From contig NC_012997.1 of NCBI RefSeq assembly GCF_000023025.1, positions 3,965,125 to 4,029,124 on the forward strand: a stretch of DNA of 64,000 nt, read 5' to 3'. The translations under genes and the position numbers were made by a program. The notes beneath the pieces are model-generated. The model was not told the origin of the DNA. It saw only the letters and a list, made by a program, of their open reading frames with translations, and did no database searches. This DNA is from Teredinibacter turnerae T7901 (GTDB lineage Bacteria > Pseudomonadota > Gammaproteobacteria > Pseudomonadales > Cellvibrionaceae). How positions within the stretch are numbered: the stretch's first letter is position 1; each line of letters opens with the position of its first letter. Below, piece after piece: positions 37,451 through 46,174 of this stretch.

Positions 37451-39451
37451 TTACTGCGCTTGCAATACCAGTTCGTAACGCGCTTCGTTATTCTCGGTTA
37501 CATCCATAAACACAGCGCTGTCCAATTGAGCATCCACAAAGGCTTTGGCTTTATCGGTATTCGGAACCCTAAATACTATCGTCAGGTCCGTAGCAGAGGT
37601 TATCGGTGCAAAGCTCCAATTGCCATCCGCTGTCGGTGTAACAGGGCTGTTATCGCGAATATAATTTGCGAGGACTTCGCGGTTAGCATTTGGAGAGTTA
37701 ATAACAACATGATCGCTACCTGTACCCGGGAATACTCCACCGTTCGCACGATAATTATTACTTGCGACAATAAACTCCTGAGTGTCGGCCACGTCGGCAC
37801 CATTAAACTGCAAATCGATAATTCGGTGGGCATCTTCGTTGATCACTTCACAACTTCGGTTGTTGCGCGGTGCTTGGGTAACATCGATTTTGTAAGTCAC
37901 CCCATCGATAACGTCGAAGTTATAGGTAGGGAAGCCAGCGTAATCCACTAGCTCCTGTGGTGTAGATATACTGGTGTCGATTTGGAAAAACTGCGATGCG
38001 GAACATTCCAGCCAGCCTTTCAGTTCGGCGCCATTAATTTTTACCGCAACCAGTGTGTTTGGATACAAGTAAAGATCGGCCGCATTACTCAATGTCAACA
38101 GGCCCTTGGGTACTGTAGTAAACGCACTCTCGTCAGCACAAAGCCCCTCGCGATTACACGCTTTAAATGGCGCAGCAGCGGACAATACCGGCAGGTTCTG
38201 TAGATTAACATCCCCTTGAATCAGTTTGGTCACGTAATCCTTTTGCGCATCGCTTACAATCTGAATTGAGGGATCGTCTTTTACCAGCGCAAGAAAGCTG
38301 AAAATATCGTCCGTGGATTCACCAATAGGCGTGCTCATATATTCAATTGTCGCGTCGTGATCGCTCTCAACAGCTTCAACCAAAGCGGCATCGGCAGAAA
38401 CCGAGGCTTCGCCGTCCACTACAATAGGACGTGCTTCTACGCGGGTACTAAGAATTTTCCACTCGTCTTTATCGACGTTATATTCCAGGCCGAAATCGAT
38501 AATTCCCAGATGGCTGCCCCAATACCCAGGCATTACCGCTGGTACGCCTTTAATTGTACCGGCTGTAATATCAACATTCGGTGTATCTGCGAACGCCTCG
38601 GAGGGAAACGTCAGATGGCTGTGTCCGAACATTATCGCGTCTATGCCGTCTACATCGGCCAGATACCAGCTGCTGTTTTCCGCTTTGTTTTCTGCATTGT
38701 ACTCGGCAGTACTAATGCCGGAATGAGGAATCGCAACGATCAAATCTGCACCTTTGGCTTTCATCTCAGGGACATAACGTTCAGCCATCGCTTTAATATC
38801 TTTGGTGGTTACCGCACCATCCAGGTTAGCTTTATCCCACTGCATAATTTGTGGCGGTACAAACCCAATAAAACCGATGGTCGCGCGATGACGATCGCCT
38901 TTGGTGTCAGTCACGATTTTTTCAATCAGTTTATAAGGCTCGAAATAGAGCTCATCGTTGCTTTCGTCGGTATCGCCGTCGTCTTTAAAAATATTGGCGC
39001 TGATGTAGGGAAAATTTGCGTCGTTTACGCTCTCAGCTAAAAATTCTAACCCGTAGTTAAACTCGTGATTGCCGTAGTTGGCGACGTCGTAATCCAGCAG
39101 GTTCATCGCTTTGTATACTGGGTGCACAACTCCGGGTTGCAAACCTTCAGCTTCTCGCCAGTCACCCATCGGGCTGCCCTGAATCAAATCCCCGTTGTCC
39201 ACTAAAACACTGTTTTCCGGCTCTACTAACTCGGCGCGCGCAGCTTTAATTAAGGCGGCAGTACGAACAAGGCCGATCTTAATATCTGTTTGCCCGCTGT
39301 AATAGTTGTAATCCATTACGTTCGCGTGGATGTCCGTTGTTTCCATCAAGCGTAAATCCACATGTCTGATTTCATCGTCCGAACTACACGCCGCCAGCAG
39401 TATTGCGCCAGCCAATGTAGCGGTTCGCGAAAAAAGTTTACTTCGAATCAT
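37451..39451 (-). CDS. cpdB: 2',3'-cyclic-nucleotide 2'-phosphodiesterase / 3'-nucleotidase lipoprotein (CpdB-like)
   Basis: This enzyme hydrolyses 2',3'-cyclic nucleotides and 3'-nucleotides outside the cytoplasm, releasing nucleosides and phosphate. The 666-residue protein has a lipoprotein signal (ILLAAC, Cys22), whereas E. coli CpdB is a soluble periplasmic protein. The metallophosphatase domain shows TTDIHANV, NGDLIQGSPMGDW, NYGNHEFNYGLEFL and FGHSHLTFP. The 5'-nucleotidase C-terminal domain spans about 370-620 (NNYRANGGVFPG). It starts 46 bases downstream of the OB-repeat gene and is probably in its operon. Confidence 0.92.
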   Translation of the reverse strand: MIRSKLFSRTATLAGAILLAACSSDDEIRHVDLRLMETTDIHANVMDYNYYSGQTDIKIGLVRTAALIKAARAELVEPENSVLVDNGDLIQGSPMGDWREAEGLQPGVVHPVYKAMNLLDYDVANYGNHEFNYGLEFLAESVNDANFPYISANIFKDDGDTDESNDELYFEPYKLIEKIVTDTKGDRHRATIGFIGFVPPQIMQWDKANLDGAVTTKDIKAMAERYVPEMKAKGADLIVAIPHSGISTAEYNAENKAENSSWYLADVDGIDAIMFGHSHLTFPSEAFADTPNVDITAGTIKGVPAVMPGYWGSHLGIIDFGLEYNVDKDEWKILSTRVEARPIVVDGEASVSADAALVEAVESDHDATIEYMSTPIGESTDDIFSFLALVKDDPSIQIVSDAQKDYVTKLIQGDVNLQNLPVLSAAAPFKACNREGLCADESAFTTVPKGLLTLSNAADLYLYPNTLVAVKINGAELKGWLECSASQFFQIDTSISTPQELVDYAGFPTYNFDVIDGVTYKIDVTQAPRNNRSCEVINEDAHRIIDLQFNGADVADTQEFIVASNNYRANGGVFPGTGSDHVVINSPNANREVLANYIRDNSPVTPTADGNWSFAPITSATDLTIVFRVPNTDKAKAFVDAQLDSAVFMDVTENNEARYELVLQAQ

Positions 39452-39497
39452 GATAAATCCTTGTTTAAAATTACAATGTTAGAGAGCCGGCCAACAA

Positions 39498-41723
39498 TTA
39501 ATTACAGTTATTCAAGATCTGCAAACTGCTAACGTATTCGAGGCTCGGGTAAGACATATACAAATCACGTTTGCCAACGACTTCGATAACCTCACCCAAA
39601 ATGGCAGGGTTATTCGCCGGGCTAAACTGCGCGCGCTGGTCTGATTCCAGTTTCACATACACTGTGGTACTCGAGTTGAGATCGGCAAGTTCCAGCGCGT
39701 AGGGATTGTTCACGCCGGCAACTACCTCGCCTACAACGGTCAGGTCGGTACCGGTTGCGCTCGCGTACGCAGTTTCCACAGACACCGCCGTTGCACCCCC
39801 ACAATTTCCCGAACTACCGCCATCAGAGACCAGCTCCATAGCGTCCACATATTCAATACTTGGCTGACTCTGATAATTATCTCGTACGCCGCTTACCATC
39901 AGCGTTTTACCGATCAGGGTCGGGTCATTTTGCGGACTGAAATCTGCACGGTACTGGCTTTCCAGCTTCACATATATGGTCGCCGCGCTGTTACTCTCGT
40001 CTGCCATTTCCAGAGCATAAATACCGTTAATTGGCTGCGTTATCACCCCTACAGCTGTCACCGGTGTCGATACTGGCTCTGCCAGCGCTTCAACCACACT
40101 CAAGGCTCCGCCCGAGGCTGTGACGATCTGCATGTCCGTTACATATTCGATGCTCGGCTGACTCATGTAAACATCACGCCGCCCACTGACTTGCAGTGTC
40201 TCGCCAACAATTGATGGGTTATTTTGAGGGCTGAACTCGCTGCGATACTGGCTTTCCAGTTTCACGTAAATCGTTGCAGAATTATTACTCTCGTCCGCAA
40301 TCTCCAACGCATAAATACCATTAATCGCCTGGGTGATAACACCGCGCACAGTGAGGTTGGTACCCGTCGATGCCGCCAAAGCGGCACTAACACTGGCAAT
40401 ACCCGTTCCACCTGAGGATGAAGAGCTGGACGAACTGCTACTGCTGCTGCTCGAACTGGTGCCACCGCCTATGTTGTATGGCGCGCCATATGCACCATTG
40501 GCAAAACTGGCTGGATTCCACGGGTCATAGCTGCCACTTGGATTGCTCCAGGGTTGACCATTATCCGGGTCAGTCAATTCCTCGCTTGCCATAGGATTGG
40601 GCGTCGCCGTACCACTCGGGTGCGCGCTGGAATTGAAATGCGTGTATGACTCAGCAGTCGCCAGCCAGTTTACGATGTTAACACTCAGCTGCGCAGCATT
40701 CCCGGAATCGGTCCAGCCAGGGTAGGTGCTCTTGCTGCCACCGGTATCTTCCCTGCGGTATTTCGTGGAACTGTCTTCGATTGGACTCGAGTCGCCAATA
40801 AACGCCGCCTTGCCTGCGCCGGATTTGGCGATGGCGACATAGGGGCCCTCCGCGGTTCCGCCGAAGTAGAGGCCCGAGTCTACCGCGTAATTCCATGCGC
40901 TCGGGTTGTCACTCGCGGAAAAATACACCAGTCCTTTCGCTCGTGTTGGATCAGTAATCGCAAGCGTCGCCCCCGCAGCCATAAGCACTGGGGTTACTCC
41001 CGTGGTCAAGCCTTCCACTTGAGACGCTGGCTGAATGCCGCTGGCACCCGAGAGCCAATTGATGGCATTAAACCGAAAACGAATGCCGAAATTGTTGGCC
41101 AGCCAACCCGCGGTGGCACTGCCTGGGTTGCGCAAATCACCATAGGCGCCGCCCACATTGTATTTCGCCAGATTGGATCGGTTGTAGCCGTTGTAGACTT
41201 CGGTACTATCCCAAGTGTTCAGATTGCGGTCAGCATTGTAGTGATCGGCAATAAAAAATATACCCTTCCCATCGGCCAGAAATTGTTCCAGCGCCGTGAG
41301 CTCTGCCTGCGTAAACGGCCGGTTGCTTTCCGCAAATACCAAAACATCGGCAGCGCTGATGGCGCTATAGCTGATAATGGCTTCATTGGCGGCAGAAGCA
41401 CCAGCGGAAGGGGATGTGTAATCATCGACAAACTTGATAATGCCGTCGTTGTTTTTATCGACACCCCGATATTCTTTAACGGTATATCCGGCATTTTTTA
41501 ATGCATTCGCAAAATCCGAAAATCCACCATCAATAACCCAATCCGCATTCCCTTCAGTACCGCCATGTGATACATCGAAAAATACGACCTTGCCGTTGTT
41601 GTTCCCTGCGCTAGGAGTTAACACCGGAGCAGGATAATTCCATTCATAAGGCGCAGCGTTTACTAACGCTGAGCAACCGAGAAAAATACTTAACAATAAA
41701 TACAAACGCCAGTTGGATAACAT
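39498..41723 (-). CDS. secreted polyserine-linked protein: amidotransferase-like domain plus three OB-fold-like repeats
   Basis: The function is unknown. The 741 residues comprise a Sec signal (to about VNA, 23) and an N-terminal domain (about 44-355) with KVVFFDVSHGG, ADVLVFAESNRPFTQAELTAL and GIFFIADHYNADR. This pattern resembles the ThuA/DUF4350 class-I amidotransferase-like fold without an obvious catalytic Cys. A 15-residue polyserine linker (423-437) and three tandem repeats (443-533, 540-632, 645-738) follow. Each repeat reads like LTVRGVITQAINGIYALEIAD...ATIYVKLESQYR.EFSPQNNP...V.GRRD.YMSQPSIEYV, similar to the OB-fold domains in YhcR-type extracellular nucleases (tentative). Repeats 1 and 2 are the closest pair. 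It sits 46 bases before the CpdB-like gene. Confidence 0.75.
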   Translation of the reverse strand: MLSNWRLYLLLSIFLGCSALVNAAPYEWNYPAPVLTPSAGNNNGKVVFFDVSHGGTEGNADWVIDGGFSDFANALKNAGYTVKEYRGVDKNNDGIIKFVDDYTSPSAGASAANEAIISYSAISAADVLVFAESNRPFTQAELTALEQFLADGKGIFFIADHYNADRNLNTWDSTEVYNGYNRSNLAKYNVGGAYGDLRNPGSATAGWLANNFGIRFRFNAINWLSGASGIQPASQVEGLTTGVTPVLMAAGATLAITDPTRAKGLVYFSASDNPSAWNYAVDSGLYFGGTAEGPYVAIAKSGAGKAAFIGDSSPIEDSSTKYRREDTGGSKSTYPGWTDSGNAAQLSVNIVNWLATAESYTHFNSSAHPSGTATPNPMASEELTDPDNGQPWSNPSGSYDPWNPASFANGAYGAPYNIGGGTSSSSSSSSSSSSSSSGGTGIASVSAALAASTGTNLTVRGVITQAINGIYALEIADESNNSATIYVKLESQYRSEFSPQNNPSIVGETLQVSGRRDVYMSQPSIEYVTDMQIVTASGGALSVVEALAEPVSTPVTAVGVITQPINGIYALEMADESNSAATIYVKLESQYRADFSPQNDPTLIGKTLMVSGVRDNYQSQPSIEYVDAMELVSDGGSSGNCGGATAVSVETAYASATGTDLTVVGEVVAGVNNPYALELADLNSSTTVYVKLESDQRAQFSPANNPAILGEVIEVVGKRDLYMSYPSLEYVSSLQILNNCN

Positions 41724-42207
41724 CGCAGGAATCTCCTGGTTGGGGGTTAAACACAGTGCGCAGCATAAAAAACCACATTAGCGTGTTTAAATGACGCGGA
41801 CGTGAAAGGTTTTTTAATCTTGAAAGACAGATCGCACACGGTGCGTAAAGAACTGTTTTTTATACGGAGTCTTTTCCGCGGAAGGCGGGAGAACTTAATC
41901 CACCAATTAAGCAAAACGGATTATTTTTAAGCCTGGTTTTAATCAGCTGGTTTTAATCAACTTTGGTCACCCGCGCCAGCGGGTTCTCTCGCCATACACC
42001 TTAAGAACAACGCTCAACAACTCAATAAACAATAAAAAAGCGCCCGCAACGGGCGCAAAGTTTCTCGAGGGGTAATGCATAAACAGGCTAATCACCATAA
42101 AAAACGCTGTAAGACTGCCAGCGCGTGGCGATTAGAGACTCCAAGATATGGGTGAAAGCCTGGAGCCTCTAATAACGCACTGACTTTACAGTGAGTTTTT
42201 CAATCGA
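41724..42207. other. 484-base spacer between the OB-repeat gene and the subtilisin gene
   Basis: Contains the promoter region of the OB-repeat gene on the minus strand and, nearer 42 kb, the subtilisin terminator. A 13-base direct repeat CTGGTTTTAATCA occurs at 41933-41945 and 41947-41959. The coding start is preceded by CAGGAGATTCCTGC-like sequence giving a good ribosome site. No gene or RNA is recognised. Confidence 0.5.
42034..42058 (-). terminator. rho-independent terminator of the subtilisin gene
   Basis: On the minus strand GCGCCCG, TTG loop, CGGGCGC (plus 42040-42056) is followed by TTTTTTATTG. It lies about 150 bases beyond the protease stop and reads correctly for minus-strand transcripts. 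Confidence 0.8.
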
Positions 42208-44598
42208 TTACGGAAAGGTGATGCTCCAGGCATCAATATAGCCGGTATCGTAACGCGCGCGATCACGCACTTTCAGCTTCCATTCCCCACTGGCGGGTGC
42301 ACTGCCAAAATTCAACTGGTAAGTCCCATTGATATTGTCTGCGCTGCCGCCCTGGCGATTTAACACGTTAACCGTCGTGCCGTTGGGCGCGATCACATCC
42401 ACAATTAAATCGCCGATGTAAGTGTGCACAATAGAAATATCCACACTTACTGTACCGGCGGAACCCGTTCGGGTCGAGGTTATCGGGCTGGTGATCCCGG
42501 TGTTACTGTTGTCGGGAATACTGTAGTTGCTGTTATTGCTGAAGGTGGCCGGTCCACCACCGCCACCACCGCCAGTGGTGTAGCTTGCCACCAGGGTCAC
42601 ACCACTGTATGAGGTATAACCAATTAGCTTCACGTAGTATGTTCCCGCCTGAGGACTGCCAATAGGACAGGATTCATTGTTGCCGTTCAAATAGGGACGA
42701 CAGTCGTAAGTCCCTGTCGTCGGTTCGGAACCGTAGCGGACATACAGGTCCACATCGCCAGAGCCACCGCTAATTGCGAAGTTCAAATTAGATGCTCCCG
42801 CAGGCACAGCGAGAGTGAACACGGTTTCACTACCCGCGCTGCCCGCAAGACCTGTGACCGGAACACCATTTTCCAGATAGGCCCCTGGAGTACCGCCACC
42901 GCCACCCGTACAACCATCCTGTTGCAGCGCCGTTACTGCTGCGGCAGCCTGGATCAAGCCATAGCCAGTGCGGTTATCGCGGCCTTGGGAGTCAATATCC
43001 AGTGCGGTATCGCGCAATAGCGTGCGGATCTCACCCGGCGAGCAATCCGTGTCATAACTCCATACCAACGCAGCTACCCCGGTAACATGCGGCGTCGCCA
43101 TAGAGGTGCCGTTGTAATAGGCATAATCCACATTACCATCGACCCGCAATGTGACGGATTGACCGATACGCGACTGCAAAGTCTGGCCAAGCGTGCGGTT
43201 AACAGAAACCGAAGGCACGCTAACCTGACTGTTGGTGTCGACTAAAAACGGGTTTTGCAATCCGGGGCGAGCGGTATTGGAATAAACGATAATCCCGGCA
43301 GCGCCGGCATTAGCGCAGGCGAGTGCGGCATTTATCTCCGGGTAACTGCTGCCCACCTGGTTGCCAAACCGTTCTGCCAAACAAATTTTGCCCGACATAT
43401 TGCCGCAGCTATAACTGCCGCTACCAGACACAGTACAGGCCGCCAGCGAACCAGACACCTGCCCCGTGTTGTACTGCACCACATAACTGCCACCGGAAGA
43501 GATAAAACGGTTGTGGGGCACGACACGGTCATCACCGTAGGTGCTGCCACTGACAGTGATGGAGCCAATAACACCATCACCCCGCCCGACTGTAGATAAA
43601 ATCGCTTCACCGGGCGCGGCAAGTTCCACCTGATTGGTCGCCTGCGAGAATTCCGCTTGCAGGTAGGTTTCGTCGACCGCAGCCACAGAGACAACACTGT
43701 CGTATGACGCAGGATACGAATGCGCGGTATTGCCATCGTTCCCCGCTGCGGCGATCAGCAACATACCGTCGTCGGTATATGCCTGCATCGCGTTGCGTTC
43801 TGCGGTAGAGGAGCCGGAACCCCCCAGGCTCATATTAACCACCTGAGCTCCGGCGCTTTGGCATACCCCAATTGCATCGATAAGATCAGAGGCGTAACCC
43901 CAGCCACTTGCGTTAAATACCTTAACCACATGTATCGCGATCAAGCCGCTGGGCATCACCCCCAAAACCCCTTGGGAATTGTTGTACGCAGCAATGGTGC
44001 CCGCGACATGAGTGCCGTGTGATCCTCCCGGGACATACCAGTTACCCGTACCGGAAACGTTGGTACCCGCATGGTTATTACTCGCCAGATCCGGGTTAGT
44101 TCGGTCGTAACCGGAATCGATAATGCACACCTTGCGACTACCGCTATCACTATCGCTAACCGCATCAGCCTCTACTGCCGATATTCCCCAAGGTGTCGCT
44201 TGTGCCAGCAAACGGCGCTCCGGGTCACGCTCAACATAGGCCACATCCGGTTGCGCACGCAGCGTCGCCAACTGCGCGGCGTCTACCGAAACCGCCATCG
44301 CATTTATGTGCTCCAGTCGCTTAATCACTCGAGCATTAGCGGCCGCCAATTGTTGCGCTTGTCTAACGCCTTGTGCGCGAAACGAGGCTTGTGGTGTAAG
44401 CCCGGCGACGTCGTTAAATTTCACGATATATTGGGGTGCGATTTTCGGCGCGGGATTTACAAACGCGGAGAACTTGTGATCCTCCGTTTGTGCTGCAACA
44501 GCCAACACTGGCACACCAAGCAAAGTGGTGCTCAAAGCCAAAGCTGATATTTTTCGAGCACCAGACAACATACTTCGTAGTTTTCGACTTACGAACAT
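42208..44598 (-). CDS. secreted subtilisin-like serine protease (S8) with PA, PPC and P domains
   Basis: An exported endopeptidase of 796 residues. The order is signal peptide (to about AAQ 37), inhibitor-I9-like propeptide (about 55-130), and S8 catalytic domain with D161 (CIIDSGYD), H194 (SHGTHVAG), oxyanion N287 (AAGNDG) and S499 (NGTSMATPH). A PA insert (about 375-480) sits between the oxyanion Asn and the Ser. A glycine linker, a pre-peptidase C-terminal (PPC) domain (about 572-675: GDVDLYVRYGSEP), a second glycine linker and a proprotein-convertase P domain (about 685-796: IGDLIVDVIAPNGT, SGEWKLKVRDRA) follow. The C-terminal domains are usually removed or aid secretion and folding. The strong AGAGGA ribosome site supports the start at 44598. 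Confidence 0.93.
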   Translation of the reverse strand: MFVSRKLRSMLSGARKISALALSTTLLGVPVLAVAAQTEDHKFSAFVNPAPKIAPQYIVKFNDVAGLTPQASFRAQGVRQAQQLAAANARVIKRLEHINAMAVSVDAAQLATLRAQPDVAYVERDPERRLLAQATPWGISAVEADAVSDSDSGSRKVCIIDSGYDRTNPDLASNNHAGTNVSGTGNWYVPGGSHGTHVAGTIAAYNNSQGVLGVMPSGLIAIHVVKVFNASGWGYASDLIDAIGVCQSAGAQVVNMSLGGSGSSTAERNAMQAYTDDGMLLIAAAGNDGNTAHSYPASYDSVVSVAAVDETYLQAEFSQATNQVELAAPGEAILSTVGRGDGVIGSITVSGSTYGDDRVVPHNRFISSGGSYVVQYNTGQVSGSLAACTVSGSGSYSCGNMSGKICLAERFGNQVGSSYPEINAALACANAGAAGIIVYSNTARPGLQNPFLVDTNSQVSVPSVSVNRTLGQTLQSRIGQSVTLRVDGNVDYAYYNGTSMATPHVTGVAALVWSYDTDCSPGEIRTLLRDTALDIDSQGRDNRTGYGLIQAAAAVTALQQDGCTGGGGGTPGAYLENGVPVTGLAGSAGSETVFTLAVPAGASNLNFAISGGSGDVDLYVRYGSEPTTGTYDCRPYLNGNNESCPIGSPQAGTYYVKLIGYTSYSGVTLVASYTTGGGGGGGPATFSNNSNYSIPDNSNTGITSPITSTRTGSAGTVSVDISIVHTYIGDLIVDVIAPNGTTVNVLNRQGGSADNINGTYQLNFGSAPASGEWKLKVRDRARYDTGYIDAWSITFP

Positions 44599-45027
44599 AG
44601 AATCCTCTCAACATTAATTTTGTTTGCAAAACAAACGTTTGAGTTGCCTTCGCGCCAGTGCAAGAACCGTATGCAAAACTGCAGGAACGAAGTCGTTACG
44701 TGAGCTAATTGTAAAAATTTGTGAACGAATCAAAACTTAGAAAATGTTTAGCGCACAGCACTTGACCGTTTGGCGCGAGGATCATGAATGTCATTCTGCT
44801 TTTCACGCCAAACAACAATCTCGGCTTTTTGCGCTACTGAATCATAGTTGCCGAATGACACGTGCAACGCTTTGTTGGAGTGCAGAATTTCGATGCATGC
44901 GACCTTTTGGTCAGTGGGATGGGTTAAAAAAATCAAATGGGGGCATAGCGCAGAGTTAAATAAAAAGCACTAAAATGAAATGAAGCGACGCCTGTCGCGA
45001 TCTCAGTAATAAAACGCGGAATTCGTT
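44599..45027. other. 429-base divergent spacer, subtilisin / glycerophosphodiesterase
   Basis: It should hold both divergent promoters. A small dyad GTTTG-caaaa-CAAAC (44622-44636) lies just upstream of the subtilisin gene, and an AT-rich TTAAATAAAAAGCACTAAAATG stretch (split here: TTAAATAAAAAG, CACTAAAATG) precedes the plus-strand gene by about 60 bases. Two 60-70 codon frames overlap each other here without ribosome sites; I do not count them as genes. Confidence 0.45.
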
Positions 45028-45753
45028 ATGTCTAAACCCGATTGGAAAACGGTTGGCCACCGAGGCTATCCGTCCCGCTTCCCTGAAAATACGCTACCGG
45101 GATTTATCGCTGCTATAGAGGCTGGTGTCGAAGCCGTGGAGTTCGACATTCAAATGAGCCGAGACGGCATTCCTGTGGTTTTTCACGACGACACGCTCGA
45201 ACGCACAACCACCGCAATAGGTGCATTAAAAGAATTAGACTTTGCCGAACTGCAAAATATATCGTGTCACTACCCACAACAGTTTCGCGAATCCTTTTCG
45301 CCTCTGCCGATACAAAGCCTCGCGGACCTGAGCCAGGCGCTGGCAAGTTATTCCGTGGAGTTTTTCATTGAAATAAAAGAAGACTGTCTGCCGCGCATTG
45401 GCCCTAACCAGTTTCTGGAAAAAGTATTGCTGGCATCGGACGTATTAGGCGAACGGCGACGTATAATTTCCTTCGATTACGATTTACTGGTGCTGGCCAA
45501 GAATACCTGCAACCTGCCAATTGGTTGGTGCCTGCCAGATACCTCCGCAGAAACCTTGCACAAAGCCCGCGATTTACAGCCGGATCTGCTTATCGCCGAA
45601 CCGCTTAACTTTATTGAAGGCGATCTCTGGCAAGGCGCATGGCAGTGGTTTATCTACAACATCAACACCCACCAGGAAGCCCAGCGCTGGGCGGTCGACG
45701 GCGCCGCATATATAGAAACTAATTTTGTTCATGAGATAATCAAGCGGGGTTGA
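45028..45753 (+). CDS. ugpQ: glycerophosphodiester phosphodiesterase
   Basis: This enzyme hydrolyses glycerophosphodiesters from phospholipid turnover to glycerol-3-phosphate and an alcohol. The 241-residue cytoplasmic protein (no signal peptide, so UgpQ- rather than GlpQ-like) has GHRGYPSRFPENT with the catalytic His-Arg, EAVEFDIQMSRDG with the metal-binding Glu and Asp, and VVFHDDTLERTT with the second catalytic His. FIEIKED and the C-terminal INTHQEAQRW complete the TIM-barrel family pattern. It is monocistronic and ends 120 bases before the cobalamin riboswitch. Confidence 0.93.
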   Translation: MSKPDWKTVGHRGYPSRFPENTLPGFIAAIEAGVEAVEFDIQMSRDGIPVVFHDDTLERTTTAIGALKELDFAELQNISCHYPQQFRESFSPLPIQSLADLSQALASYSVEFFIEIKEDCLPRIGPNQFLEKVLLASDVLGERRRIISFDYDLLVLAKNTCNLPIGWCLPDTSAETLHKARDLQPDLLIAEPLNFIEGDLWQGAWQWFIYNINTHQEAQRWAVDGAAYIETNFVHEIIKRG

Positions 45754-45872
45754 TGCTCCAACAGCTTCAGTCAGATCGAACCCCACACCTCTGTGCCGGT
45801 GGATAAAAATCCGAAACAGTATTTCACCTGCGCTATTGACAAGCCCTCCCCCGCTACCTAAAGTCGCGCCCG

Positions 45873-46060
45873 GTTTCAGGTGTTTTCGCTGCCATACGCG
45901 AAAACGACAGCCAGGCATACGCAGCGACAAAGTCATCAACTATCGCTCGCCGCATGGCTTAACTGGGAAGTCCGGTGTAAATCCGGCGCTGCCCCCGCAA
46001 CGGTAAATGCGGTGCTATCAAGGGATAGCACGCATCAGCCCGATACCAGCCTGACGATCA
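45873..46060 (+). promoter_or_regulatory. cobalamin (AdoCbl) riboswitch
   Basis: The aptamer consensus is plain. It shows GGGAAGTCCGGTG, AAATCCGGCGCTGCCCCCGC and AACGGTAA in the core (45963-46005), then a variable GCTATC...GATAGC arm, then the B12-box-type ATCAGCCCGATACCAGCCTG (46034-46053). The 5' strand of P1 begins around TTTCAGGTG (45874-45882). It controls btuB and the cobalamin genes downstream; binding of the cofactor should lower expression. Confidence 0.95.
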
Positions 46061-46151
46061 CACTTTCAACGATGGAGCGGAGGGCTGCCATCCTGGAATG
46101 ACACTAATCTTCGCGCTACGCCTGGGTTACGACTCATCCCCGGAATTCCTC

Positions 46152-46170
46152 CCTCATTCACCAATGAGGA
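46152..46170 (+). promoter_or_regulatory. ribosome-site-sequestering hairpin of the riboswitch
   Basis: CCTCATT (46152-46158) pairs perfectly with AATGAGG (46163-46169) around CACC. The 3' strand contains the GAGGA ribosome site of btuB, five bases before its ATG at 46175. This looks like the expression platform acting on translation initiation, common for gammaproteobacterial btuB. Confidence 0.7.
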
Positions 46171-46174
46171 TCTC

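Noticed and set aside
44744-44959. 71-codon open frame between the subtilisin and ugpQ genes, with an antisense frame over it
   Set aside because: Both strands open by chance, no ribosome site or recognisable motif; left as intergenic.
45880-46101. 73-codon open frame
   Set aside because: Lies across the cobalamin riboswitch aptamer; the RNA structure explains the sequence.
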